Source: Pseudomonas extremorientalis (lineage in GTDB: Bacteria > Pseudomonadota > Gammaproteobacteria > Pseudomonadales > Pseudomonadaceae). Taken from it: a stretch of DNA of 47,513 nucleotides. Made by a program: the position numbers and the translations under genes. The DNA lies in the NCBI RefSeq assembly GCF_001870465.1, contig NZ_MDGK01000027.1, positions 1-47,513 of the forward strand, written 5' to 3'. Positions 1 through 7,863 of this stretch are shown here, in pieces (within the stretch, counting starts at the first letter, position 1; every line of letters begins with the position of its first letter). Under the pieces are notes generated by a model that saw only the letters and a list, made by a program, of their open reading frames with translations, was not told where the DNA came from and searched no databases.

Positions 1-2
1 CT

Positions 3-701
3 AGAGTTATACTGCCGGATATCCCGTTGCACATTATTCAGCGGGGAAACAACCGGTCTGCGTGTTTTTATTCAGACGAAGACTATATTTTCTACATTGA
101 TAAATTAGACCTGCTTGCTGAATTGTATGGCTGTAAAATTCACGCAATGTGCTTGATGACAAATCACGTTCACTTGTTGTTGACTCCCACCTGCTTCGCA
201 GGGGCTGGTCTACTTATGAAAGGGCTGGGGCAGCGCTACGTTCAATACATCAATCGAACCTATCAACGAACGGGCACGTTGTGGGAAGGACGTTTCCGTT
301 CCTGTCTGGTTCAAAAAGACAACTATGTTTTAGCTTGCTATCGATATATCGAAATGAATCCGGTTAGAGCGGGCATGGTTGCTCATCCGGGCGACTATCG
401 CTGGACCAGTTACAGGGCAAATGCACAGGGCGAGCCATCAAGCTTTTTAAGCCCACATGCGGTCTATAGAGAGTTAGGTAGTAGCACCATGCAACGAGCC
501 GAATCCTACCGGTCTTTATTCAAGGATCGGCTTTCAACTGAGTTGATAGAGAAAATTCGATTTTCTACAAACGGTAATTACGTTTTGGGCGATCAGAAAT
601 TTGCGGCCGAGATTGAGCAGGCATTAGGTAAACGAGTTTCGCAGGGTGTGTCAGGGCGCCCAAAAAGTGTGATCTCAAAAAGTAGAAGAATAGAAGAGTA
701 G
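3..701 (+). CDS. IS200-like Y1 transposase, REP-associated type (5' end outside window)
   Basis: The reading frame is open from the window edge, so the true start lies upstream; the TTG at 27 is unlikely to be the start because the in-frame residues before it (VILPDIPL) continue the usual N-terminus of this family. Visible motifs are HIIQRGNN, the metal-binding HUH-type motif in NHVHLLL, and the candidate nucleophilic tyrosine in the YRYIEMNPVRAG stretch, all typical of Y1 transposases of the RAYT group. The family nicks and joins single-stranded DNA at hairpins. The gene is clearly AT-richer than its neighbours, suggesting transfer. The 3' end carries a short imperfect direct repeat of GTAGAAGAATA around 675-703. 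I cannot say whether it mobilises the REPs seen later in the window. Confidence 0.85.
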   Translation, partial: RVILPDIPLHIIQRGNNRSACFYSDEDYIFYIDKLDLLAELYGCKIHAMCLMTNHVHLLLTPTCFAGAGLLMKGLGQRYVQYINRTYQRTGTLWEGRFRSCLVQKDNYVLACYRYIEMNPVRAGMVAHPGDYRWTSYRANAQGEPSSFLSPHAVYRELGSSTMQRAESYRSLFKDRLSTELIEKIRFSTNGNYVLGDQKFAAEIEQALGKRVSQGVSGRPKSVISKSRRIEE

Positions 702-1077
702 AAGAATAGTGGTCTGACCCCTATTTCCCCAAAATGCAAACCCCGCAGGGCGGGCAGCCCTGGCGAGCGTGTCATTGGTTATTTATTTATCGGGGTTTTT
801 ATTGGATTTCGGTAAGGGCACCTAAGTGGCCTCTGCGGCAAATTCCGTAAAAAAGGGGGCAGTCTCATTTAATAATTACTTGCCGATCAGAAGAAAATCC
901 GGATCAGACCGCATTTTGTACAAAACCGCACACGGGATCACGGTGATGGCACAATGCCTCATGTAATGCCTTCCACTGCCGACACACTGGCGATGGCCAG
1001 ACGCATCAGGAAAGGGTGAACCGGCCTTCGTCGGCGTTTTCGAAACCGCCCCACCGCTACCCACAAGGAAGAAATAC
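702..1077. other. Intergenic stretch, 376 bp, no supported gene
   Basis: I see no credible coding region here. After the transposase stop come GGTCTGACCCCTATT, often seen beside this transposase type, and a pair of inverted AAACCCCG / CGGGGTTT segments (about 739-799) that could mark the end of the transferred segment. The last 12 bases hold the AAGGAAG ribosome binding site of the next gene. Confidence 0.5.
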
Positions 1078-1554
1078 ATGATCAAGTTGTTCTGCAAAGC
1101 CGCTGTTGCTCTGTCCCTCGTCACTCTGTTTGGCTGCTCCTCGACGCCGTCGGTGGAGAAGATGCAAGCCGATGTGGCGAACTATTCGTTGCCTAAGGCT
1201 GCTGTCGCCGATAAAGGCTTGGTGTATGTGGTGCGTCCGAGCAACGTGGGGATGATGGTTCGCTTCAACGTGTTCCTGGATGACAAGGAAGCCGACTCGG
1301 AGATGGGTTACAACCGCGGTAACCAGTACATCTATTTTTTCGTGACACCGGGCAAGCACGTAATCAGTTCCAAGGCTGAAAACTGGGCGGACATGCCGAT
1401 TGATGTCAAGGCGGGTCAGGTGGTTTACCTCAAGCAGGAAGTCGACATGGGCTTCGCCATCGCACGCAACAGCCTTAAAGTGCTGAGCGACCTCGAAGGC
1501 CGTTACCTGGTCAAGGATGCGTCCCTGGGCACCGTGGCAAAAGAAAGCAAGTGA
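1078..1554 (+). CDS. DUF2846-type outer-membrane lipoprotein
   Basis: A 158-residue protein with a lipoprotein signal peptide ending in LFGC at about residue 20, followed by Ser at +2, which predicts outer-membrane sorting. The body (VYVVRPSN, FNVFLDDKE, YIYFFVTPGKHVIS, GQVVYLKQE) resembles DUF2846 proteins, a beta-sandwich family of unknown function. The ATG is preceded by AAGGAAG at a good distance. It opens a run of eight consecutive lipoprotein genes on this strand. No enzymatic residues are recognisable and I assign no function. Confidence 0.8.
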   Translation: MIKLFCKAAVALSLVTLFGCSSTPSVEKMQADVANYSLPKAAVADKGLVYVVRPSNVGMMVRFNVFLDDKEADSEMGYNRGNQYIYFFVTPGKHVISSKAENWADMPIDVKAGQVVYLKQEVDMGFAIARNSLKVLSDLEGRYLVKDASLGTVAKESK

Positions 1555-1633
1555 GTTAAACCGTTGAAGCCTGCCGGGCTCCAGGTCCGGCAGGCCGTCA
1601 TTTTTCACCCTGCGCAAACGTTCAAGGACTGAT

Positions 1634-2329
1634 GTGAAAAACTTCCTCTTCATCCTCTTTACCACCCTTATCCTCGGCGGCTGCGTCAGCCACCCCCTTA
1701 CGCCCGAACACCGCGCCCAGATCAAGACGGTCAAGGTGTTGCCGGTAAAGTGGGAGTCGCAACAGATGGTCTACATGGGCCGTGAGCAAGCCTGGGGCGC
1801 AGCATTGGGGGCCGGGCTTGGCGCGGGCGTTGGCATGGCCAGCGGTGCATCCAGGTTGGGCACGGCGGCGTTGAGCGGCGCCGGGTTTGCAGGGGGTATG
1901 AAACTTGGGCAGTTGGCCGAGATGCCGACGCCGGTAGCGATCCTTACGGTGATGGACGCTGAAAAAATCGATTTGGGCGTGTTGCTCAAACAGGGCTTTA
2001 TCGATGCGTTGGGCAAGACCTCAACCCTCAAAGTGGTGGGTGACGACGAACCCGCCGATGCGCAGATCCAGCTGACCGTGGCCGAGTGGGGCTTTCGCCT
2101 GACCCAAGGGTTCAGCAGTGTGGTGTACCCCACCCTCAATGTGCTGGCGCAGATGAATCGCGGCGATGAAATGGTCTGGCGCACCAGCGAGGCGGTCACG
2201 CCGTTCAATGGCCAGAACGTCTACGGCTACACGCCGCTCACCTATCGCACCGACCCCGAGGCGTTGCGCCGCGCGCTCACGGGGATTACGCAGATCTCCA
2301 GTGGGTATTTGGTGAAAGAGCTCAAATAA
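1634..2329 (+). CDS. Putative lipoprotein with glycine-zipper segment
   Basis: A 231-residue protein starting at GTG 1634 with AAGGA upstream; the overlapping ATG at 1632 is out of frame. The signal peptide ends in a LGGC lipobox (Cys at about 17). A short strand (IKTVKVLPV) is followed by a glycine-zipper region at about residues 55-97 (repeated GxxxG, e.g. GAALGAGLGAGVG), which in other proteins inserts into or packs within membranes. The C-terminal half (DAQIQLTVAEWGF) looks like the alpha/beta lipoprotein fold shared by TolB-N and LpoB-like proteins; that is my inference. No family name recognised with certainty. Confidence 0.75.
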   Translation: MKNFLFILFTTLILGGCVSHPLTPEHRAQIKTVKVLPVKWESQQMVYMGREQAWGAALGAGLGAGVGMASGASRLGTAALSGAGFAGGMKLGQLAEMPTPVAILTVMDAEKIDLGVLLKQGFIDALGKTSTLKVVGDDEPADAQIQLTVAEWGFRLTQGFSSVVYPTLNVLAQMNRGDEMVWRTSEAVTPFNGQNVYGYTPLTYRTDPEALRRALTGITQISSGYLVKELK

Positions 2330-2387
2330 GCCAGCGCGTGCGTTAATGCTGGCCTGCCCCTGTTTCCCGATTCCACGGACGCATCAC

Positions 2388-3269
2388 ATGAAAAAGGCAA
2401 TGGTTCTACTGGCAGTCACGGGCTTCGTCACCGGGTGTCAAGCTGCCAGGCCACCAAGCTCCTTTGAACAGAGTCTGGCCAACGTTCAGTGCATGCTGTC
2501 CGAGGGCGAGAAAAGCCCCACAGCCGATCAGGCTCAGTTCATTCGTCAAGCCAGCGATAACGGCAACGTGCGCTGTAAGACTGCGCTCGGTGGTTTGTAC
2601 GAATCCGGTCGTGGCGGCCTGCCACAAGATTTTGTCAAGGCCAGATCGCTTTATGAGTCCGTCGCCGCCGTGGATGGCGTCGGTTACGAGAGGCTGGCGC
2701 GCATGGCCGAGGAGGGCCACGGGCAAGTGCGCAACGATGTGGAGGCGCGACGGCTTTATCAGTTGGCGCTGACCAACAGCGACAGCGATAAAAGCAAACT
2801 CGCCTTGGCCCGATTGATGGAAGAGGGGCGCGGTGGTCCGCAGGATTTGTTCGGGGCCATGATGTATTACGTGGAGGCCAGCCAGCATGCCGGCGATGTC
2901 GCGTGGAAAGGCCTTCAGCGCATTCGTGCGCAACGGCCGGTACTGACGCCTGAACAGGTACAGCGCTACAACGAGGCCTGGGGTGACACCAGTCGCAAGA
3001 GCCTCAATCGTACGGCACTGGACATCGAGATTGCCTTGAACAAGCAAATCAAACGCGGCAGCGCGAGCAAGCCGGTGACGCTGCAAGTGCAAGGCCTGTC
3101 GGGTTCGAATGTGCCGAAAATCCTATTGATCGAAAGCTCGGGCAACGCCGAGGTAGACCAGGCCGTGGTCACCGCATTCGGTCAATATCGCTTTCCTGCC
3201 GAGCCGCTATTGCAGGCAGGCCAGGACTCCTGGTCGTCCGAGCGGTCTCTCAAGGTCGGTTTGAAGTGA
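2388..3269 (+). CDS. Sel1-repeat lipoprotein with C-terminal TonB-like domain
   Basis: I start the gene at ATG 2388 rather than the in-frame ATG at 2346, because MKKAMVLLAVTGFVTGC is a proper lipoprotein signal (Cys at about 17). Residues about 50-165 contain two to three Sel1-like (TPR-related) repeats, e.g. ALGGLYESGRGG and LARLMEEGRGG, which mediate protein-protein contacts. The last about 70 residues (LLIESSGNAEVDQAVVTAF...) resemble the TonB C-terminal fold used by periplasmic adaptor proteins. 293 residues. It is part of the lipoprotein run and probably cotranscribed with the gene before it (58 bp gap). Partner unknown. Confidence 0.75.
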   Translation: MKKAMVLLAVTGFVTGCQAARPPSSFEQSLANVQCMLSEGEKSPTADQAQFIRQASDNGNVRCKTALGGLYESGRGGLPQDFVKARSLYESVAAVDGVGYERLARMAEEGHGQVRNDVEARRLYQLALTNSDSDKSKLALARLMEEGRGGPQDLFGAMMYYVEASQHAGDVAWKGLQRIRAQRPVLTPEQVQRYNEAWGDTSRKSLNRTALDIEIALNKQIKRGSASKPVTLQVQGLSGSNVPKILLIESSGNAEVDQAVVTAFGQYRFPAEPLLQAGQDSWSSERSLKVGLK

Positions 3270-3345
3270 AGTGCTGGAGCCCTGATGCCATGGGCCGTTC
3301 ACATTCAACGCAGACACAAACACCTTGAATCTGGAGCAACACCGT

Positions 3346-3561
3346 ATGGATGCAAGCAACACCCCTGAACGCCCGACCGTCCTGGCCAGCATCGGTCGTC
3401 GCATGGTTGCACGGGGCATCGACTGTGCCATCGCAGTACTGATCTTTTTCATCGTGAAGTTCAGCGCCGCTCGAGCTGTAAAACAGCTTGAGAACGCCTT
3501 TCAACTCCGTAAAATGCCGCCACTGTTCAAAACACGATACTTTTCAGGGACGAATTCATAC
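3346..3561 (+). pseudogene. Possible remnant of an RDD-family membrane protein gene
   Basis: From ATG 3346 (TGGAG upstream) a frame reads MDASNTPERPTVLASIGRR, then MVARGIDCAIAVLIFFIV. The R-x(3)-A-R-x-x-D pattern running into a hydrophobic helix is the start of an RDD-family membrane protein. The similarity stops after about 45 residues, and the frame then runs without a stop into the lipoprotein gene at 3562. It reads like the first transmembrane helix of a gene whose remainder was deleted. The alternative is chance similarity in a 290-bp intergenic space. Confidence 0.35.
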
Positions 3562-4143
3562 ATGCGCGTGTTTGCCGTATTTCTCGCGGCCTGCCTCATG
3601 GCGGGCTGTGCCTCCAAGCCGGATTACTACATCTCCCCGGCGCCGGTGACCATTCCCAAGACCGCTACTTACTGGCTCGACACCTTCGACGTCGAGGTGG
3701 TCGGCAAGAACGAACGCTTCCTGCCGGATGACAAAGTGCGCCAGCAACTCGGGGTTGATCTGGTCGACCGCCTGCTCAAGGCCAAGCGCTACGCCGCCAG
3801 CAAGGACAAGGCCGATTACCTGCTGGATGTGAACGTCATCTATACCCGGCGCATACAAGACACCCAAGGCGGTTTCATGACGGCAATCGTCGATGACAAG
3901 ACCATCCTCGCCAGTGTCGACTTCAACTACCAGGTCAAGGTCAAGAAAGCCGGCGCCGAGGTGCTGCATTTCTCTCAGGCTCGCCAAGGGCTGATGCCAG
4001 GCGGGTACAAGGGCGACTGGCAGAACATGAAAACGATGGCCGGGGTGCTGACCAACTCTGGCAACTCCAGCGTCGAGACCTTCTACACCGGTTTGTTGAG
4101 CCGATTCATCGTTGACGACCTGCGTGGCATTCCGTCCCGCTAG
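3562..4143 (+). CDS. Putative outer-membrane lipoprotein
   Basis: The open frame extends upstream to 3325, but MRVFAVFLAACLMAGC at 3562 is a clear lipoprotein signal (Cys at 16, Ala at +2) with CAGGGA 11 bases before the ATG, so I start there. 193 residues. The body has a strand DTFDVEVV near the N-terminus, a helix with DLVDRLLKAKRY, and ADYLLDVNVIYTRR, an arrangement like the small alpha/beta lipoproteins (TolB-N / LpoB / CsgG type). It ends 40 bp before the CsgG-like gene and is likely in the same operon. Function unknown. Confidence 0.7.
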   Translation: MRVFAVFLAACLMAGCASKPDYYISPAPVTIPKTATYWLDTFDVEVVGKNERFLPDDKVRQQLGVDLVDRLLKAKRYAASKDKADYLLDVNVIYTRRIQDTQGGFMTAIVDDKTILASVDFNYQVKVKKAGAEVLHFSQARQGLMPGGYKGDWQNMKTMAGVLTNSGNSSVETFYTGLLSRFIVDDLRGIPSR

Positions 4144-4183
4144 CGTTAGCTGCCGTACCCGTTTTCCCACTTAGGAGCACCCT

Positions 4184-4864
4184 GTGAACACACTGTCCAA
4201 AATCCTGCTGTCCGGCTTCACCGCCGCAGCGCTGCTGACCGTGGCCGGTTGCGCCACGGAGAGCAACCGCGCGATGCCGGTGGAACAAGTCGCCAGCGCC
4301 AACGTCGCCTATTCCGGCGTGCGCGTGCCGATTGCCGTAGGCAAGTTCGACAACCGCTCCAGCTACATGCGCGGCATTTTCTCCGACGGCGTCGACCGCC
4401 TCGGCGGCCAGGCCAAGACCATCCTGATCACCCACCTGCAGCAGACCAACCGCTTCAGCGTGCTGGACCGCGACAACATGGGCGAAATCTCCCAGGAAGC
4501 CGCGATCAAAGGCACCGTGCAGAAGCTCAAGGGCGCTGACTACGTGGTGACCGGCGACGTGACCGAGTTCGGCCGTAAGGAAACCGGCGACCGCCAGCTG
4601 TTCGGCATTCTTGGCCGTGGCAAGACCCAAGTGGCCTACGCCAAAGTCGCGTTGAATATCGTCAACATCAGCACCTCCGAAGTGGTGTATTCCACCCAGG
4701 GCGCCGGTGAGTACGCGCTGTCCAACCGTGAAGTGGTCGGCTTCGGCGGCACCGCCAGCTACGACTCCACCCTCAATGGCAAGGTCCTCGACCTGGCCAT
4801 GCGCGAAGCCATCAACCGCCTCGTCGACGGCATCAATGCCGGCGCCTGGAACCCGCGCAACTGA
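4184..4864 (+). CDS. CsgG/HfaB-family outer-membrane lipoprotein
   Basis: A 226-residue protein from GTG 4184 (TAGGAGC upstream) with a VAGC lipobox (Cys at about 23). Residues about 45-210 carry the CsgG-family core: VRVPIAVGKFDNRS, LITHLQQTNRFSVLDRDNM, ADYVVTGDVTEFG and LDLAMREAINRLVDGI. CsgG forms an oligomeric outer-membrane pore for curli export; the same fold is found in LpoB and TolB-N. This copy is shorter than E. coli CsgG and no curli subunit genes lie nearby, so curli export is not implied. It is followed by DUF4810 and DUF799 lipoproteins, a recurrent three-gene set. Confidence 0.85.
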   Translation: MNTLSKILLSGFTAAALLTVAGCATESNRAMPVEQVASANVAYSGVRVPIAVGKFDNRSSYMRGIFSDGVDRLGGQAKTILITHLQQTNRFSVLDRDNMGEISQEAAIKGTVQKLKGADYVVTGDVTEFGRKETGDRQLFGILGRGKTQVAYAKVALNIVNISTSEVVYSTQGAGEYALSNREVVGFGGTASYDSTLNGKVLDLAMREAINRLVDGINAGAWNPRN

Positions 4865-4893
4865 TCAGCAGCACCTCAAGGAGCAGTACAAGA

Positions 4894-5256
4894 ATGAGCA
4901 AGGCAGTCAAGTTGGCGCTGATGCTGACAGCAGTGGCGACGGTCGCCGGGTGCCAAACCGCGCCCCAGCCGTTGTATCAATGGGAAAGTTATCAGCCGCA
5001 GGTTTACGAATACTTCAAGGGTGAGCCAAAGGAGGCGCAGGTCGAGGCGCTGGAGCGCGATCTGCAGAAGATCAATGCCAGCGGCCGCAAGGCCCCGCCG
5101 GGTTACCACGCCCACCTGGGCATGCTGTACCTGAGCATGGGCAAGGATGACCAGATGGTGCAGGAGTTCCGCACCGAAAAGGCGCTGTTCCCTGAATCTG
5201 CCTCGTACATGGACTTTCTGCTGAAAAACGCCAAGACCGGAGTCGCCACTAAATGA
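4894..5256 (+). CDS. DUF4810 lipoprotein
   Basis: A 120-residue lipoprotein (VAGC lipobox, Cys at 20, Gln at +2). The conserved stretches LYQWESYQPQVYEYFKGE and PPGYHAHLGMLYLSMGK identify the DUF4810 family, which is mostly helical and TPR-like (YHAHLGMLYLSMG...FRTEKALFPES). It starts at ATG 4894, 29 bp after the CsgG-like gene, and its stop overlaps the next start codon (ATGA at 5253). The tight coupling suggests the three products act together at the outer membrane; the role is unknown. Confidence 0.85.
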   Translation: MSKAVKLALMLTAVATVAGCQTAPQPLYQWESYQPQVYEYFKGEPKEAQVEALERDLQKINASGRKAPPGYHAHLGMLYLSMGKDDQMVQEFRTEKALFPESASYMDFLLKNAKTGVATK

Positions 5257-5903
5257 GCCTGTTGAAACTCACGGGCGCCTTGCTGGCCCTGGCCCTGCTC
5301 GGCGGTTGCGCAGCCCCCAAGACCATTGATTACACGGCGTACAAGCAGGCACGACCGAAGTCGATCCTGGTACTGCCGCCGCTCAATGAGTCGCCGGAAG
5401 TGCAGGCTTCCTACAGCCTGGTCTCGCAAGTGACCTACCCGTTGGCGGAAGCCGGCTACTACGTGCTGCCGATAGCCCTGGTGGATGAAACCTTCCGCCA
5501 GAACGGCCTCACCACGGCCAATGATATCCAGGCCCTGCCACCGACCAAGCTGCATGACATCTTCGGTGCGGACGCCGCGCTGTACATCACCGTCACCGAG
5601 TACGGCACCAAGTACATGCTGATCTCCAGTGACACCGCCGTGACGGCTTCGGCCAAACTGGTGGACCTGCGCACCGGCACCACCCTGTGGACCGGCTCGG
5701 CGCGGGCGTCCAGCGAGGAAGGCAATAACAACAGCGGCGGCCTCGTCGGCATGCTGATCACGGCGGCGGTCAAGCAGGTGATCAACAGCTCCACCGATGC
5801 GGCGCACCCGATTGCCGGTATCACCAGTGCGCGCCTGCTGTCACCGGGGCAGCGTGCGGGGATCCTGTACGGTCCGCGTAACCCCAAATACGGCACGGAC
5901 TGA
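5253..5903 (+). CDS. GNA1162-like (DUF799) lipoprotein
   Basis: A 216-residue lipoprotein with a LGGC lipobox (Cys at 19). PKSILVLPPLNESPEVQASY at about residues 35-55 and the later VTASAKLVDLRTGTTLWTGSAR are hallmarks of the DUF799 / GNA1162 family, named from a Neisseria outer-membrane lipoprotein. The fold is related to the TolB N-terminal domain. Translation is coupled to the DUF4810 gene by a 4-bp overlap. It closes the CsgG-like/DUF4810/DUF799 triad, and a REP doublet follows immediately. Confidence 0.85.
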   Translation: MSLLKLTGALLALALLGGCAAPKTIDYTAYKQARPKSILVLPPLNESPEVQASYSLVSQVTYPLAEAGYYVLPIALVDETFRQNGLTTANDIQALPPTKLHDIFGADAALYITVTEYGTKYMLISSDTAVTASAKLVDLRTGTTLWTGSARASSEEGNNNSGGLVGMLITAAVKQVINSSTDAAHPIAGITSARLLSPGQRAGILYGPRNPKYGTD

Positions 5904-5909
5904 GTTCAT

Positions 5910-5995
5910 GTGGGAGGGGGCTTGCCCCCGATAGCGGTAGATCAGTCAGTACATGTTTGACTGACCCACCCCATCGGGGGCAAGCCCCCTCCCAC
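5910..5995. repeat. REP doublet (inverted pair)
   Basis: GTGGGAGGGGGCTTGCC begins the left copy and its reverse complement ends the right one, with a spacer of about 40 bases containing a TCAG...CTGA inverted pair. It lies between two same-strand lipoprotein genes and may act as a transcript-end hairpin. Confidence 0.95.
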
Positions 5996-6088
5996 AGTTG
6001 GACTGTTATTTGAATCAGGGTTAACCCGAACATTCCACACCTCGCGTCTGACCTTGTGAACGGATCATTCATTCACGAGGTTCAGCCC

Positions 6089-7711
6089 ATGTCCCACCCT
6101 CTGTTTTTCCTGCGTCCTGCCGCCCAAGGCTTTGCCGTTACCATGGTGGTGGCGTTGGCCGGTTGTGGGCTGTCCTCATCCCCTGAGTTGGCCAAGCCGG
6201 CCGAGCCCGTCGCCGAGCTGCAAAGCGCGTCACCCCAGGGTGCTTTGGTCAAACGCATGGCAATGCCTGCACCGATGCATATGCAGGAGTCAGCCGTGAT
6301 GGACTACCGCAGCGAACCCCGTGAACAATACGCAAATCTGCCGGACAACCCGGTGCATCGCGTGGCCGAGACGCCGGTGTCCACCTTCAGCGTCGACGTC
6401 GATACCGGCAGCTACGCCAACGTCAGGCGTTTCCTCAACCAAGGCAGCCTACCGCCCGAAGGCGCTGTGCGACTGGAGGAGATGGTCAACTATTTCCCCT
6501 ACCACTACGCGCTGCCCACCGACGGCTCACCTTTTGGCGTGACCACCGAAGTCGCTGCCACGCCGTGGAACCCGCATACCCAGTTGCTGCGCATCGGCAT
6601 CAAGGCGTCCGACCGTGCCGTGGCGCAATTGGCACCGGCCAACCTGGTGTTCCTGGTGGATGTGTCCGGCTCCATGGACCGCCGCGAAGGCTTGCCGCTG
6701 GTGAAAAGCACGCTGAAATTGCTGGTGGATCAGTTGCGTGAGCAGGACCGTGTTTCGCTGGTGGTCTATGCCGGTGAGTCCCGGGTAGTGCTCAAACCGA
6801 CTTCCGGTCGAGACAAGGTGAAGATCCGTAACGCCATTGACCAACTCACCGCCGGTGGCTCCACGGCGGGCGCGTCCGGTATCGAACTGGCCTACCAGAT
6901 GGCCCGCGAAGGCTTTATCGACAAGGGCATCAACCGCATCCTGCTGGCGACCGACGGTGACTTCAACGTGGGCATCAGTGATTTCGACAGCCTCAAACAG
7001 ATGGCGGTAGAGCAGCGCAAAAGCGGCGTGTCCCTTACTACCCTGGGCTTCGGTGTGGATAACTACAACGAACACCTGATGGAACAACTGGCCGATGCCG
7101 GCGATGGCAATTACGCCTACATCGACAACCTGCGCGAAGCGCGCAAGGTGCTGGTGGATCAGCTCAGCTCGACCTTGGCCGTGGTCGCGCGGGATGTGAA
7201 GTTGCAGGTGGAATTCAACCCGGCGCAGGTCAGTGAATATCGCCTGCTGGGCTATGAAAACCGCGCCTTGAAGCGTGAGGATTTCAATAACGACAAAGTC
7301 GACGCCGGTGAAATTGGCGCAGGGCATACGGTCACGGCACTGTACGAAATTGTGCCGAAGGGCGAGAAGGGGTGGTTGGAACCTTTGCGCTATGCCACTG
7401 CGCCTGTGACCGGGGATCGATCCGCTGAACTGGCGATGCTGCGGGTGCGCTACAAACCTGCTGCGGGCGGTGCCAGCCAACTGATCGAAAGGCCCATCAG
7501 CCAAGAGCCCACCAAGGCCAGCGATGACCTGCGCTTTGCGGCGGCAGTGGCGGCCTTTGCCCAACAGCTCAAGGGTGATGGCCGCTACACTGGCAGCATG
7601 AGCCTGCAGGACACCGCTGCACTGGCCCGCTCGGCCCGAGGCGATGATCCGTTCGGCCTGCGCAATGAATTCGTGCAACTGGTGGAACTGGCCCAAAGCC
7701 TGAAACCCTGA
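6089..7711 (+). CDS. von Willebrand factor A lipoprotein (YfbK-like)
   Basis: The ATG at 6089, with CGAGG eight bases before it, gives a lipoprotein signal (LAGC, Cys at about 27); the GTG at 6056 is a weaker start. 540 residues. Order: a vWF-A N-terminal domain (about 75-165, TPVSTFSVDVDTGSYANVRR), a vWA domain (about 190-360) with an intact MIDAS (DVSGS, the Thr of GGSTAGASG, the Asp of ATDGD), and a DUF3520-type C-terminal domain. Such proteins bind ligands through a divalent metal ion. It precedes an ECF sigma/anti-sigma pair and may be part of that signalling unit, though a REP doublet separates them. Homologous in layout to E. coli YfbK, whose role is unknown. Confidence 0.88.
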   Translation: MSHPLFFLRPAAQGFAVTMVVALAGCGLSSSPELAKPAEPVAELQSASPQGALVKRMAMPAPMHMQESAVMDYRSEPREQYANLPDNPVHRVAETPVSTFSVDVDTGSYANVRRFLNQGSLPPEGAVRLEEMVNYFPYHYALPTDGSPFGVTTEVAATPWNPHTQLLRIGIKASDRAVAQLAPANLVFLVDVSGSMDRREGLPLVKSTLKLLVDQLREQDRVSLVVYAGESRVVLKPTSGRDKVKIRNAIDQLTAGGSTAGASGIELAYQMAREGFIDKGINRILLATDGDFNVGISDFDSLKQMAVEQRKSGVSLTTLGFGVDNYNEHLMEQLADAGDGNYAYIDNLREARKVLVDQLSSTLAVVARDVKLQVEFNPAQVSEYRLLGYENRALKREDFNNDKVDAGEIGAGHTVTALYEIVPKGEKGWLEPLRYATAPVTGDRSAELAMLRVRYKPAAGGASQLIERPISQEPTKASDDLRFAAAVAAFAQQLKGDGRYTGSMSLQDTAALARSARGDDPFGLRNEFVQLVELAQSLKP

Positions 7712-7735
7712 TCACAGCCATGACAACAATCGAAT

Positions 7736-7821
7736 GTGGGAGGGGGCTTGCCCCCGATGGCGGTGTATCAGCATCAAGTTTGCTACTGACCCACTGCTAT
7801 CGGGGGCAAGCCCCCTCCCAC
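7736..7821. repeat. REP doublet (inverted pair)
   Basis: Two inverted REP copies (GTGGGAGGGGGCTTGCC ... reverse complement) with a spacer holding TATCAG...CTGACCC. It lies between the vWA lipoprotein gene and the ECF sigma factor gene, leaving about 40 bases for the sigma gene's own leader. Confidence 0.95.
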
Positions 7822-7863
7822 AGTTAGACCAGCTTCGGCTGATAAAAAGGAGTTCGCCCCTAC

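Noticed and set aside
6527..7696. Minus-strand open frame opposite the vWA gene
   Set aside because: Shadow frame; the plus-strand vWA protein has an intact MIDAS and full family length.
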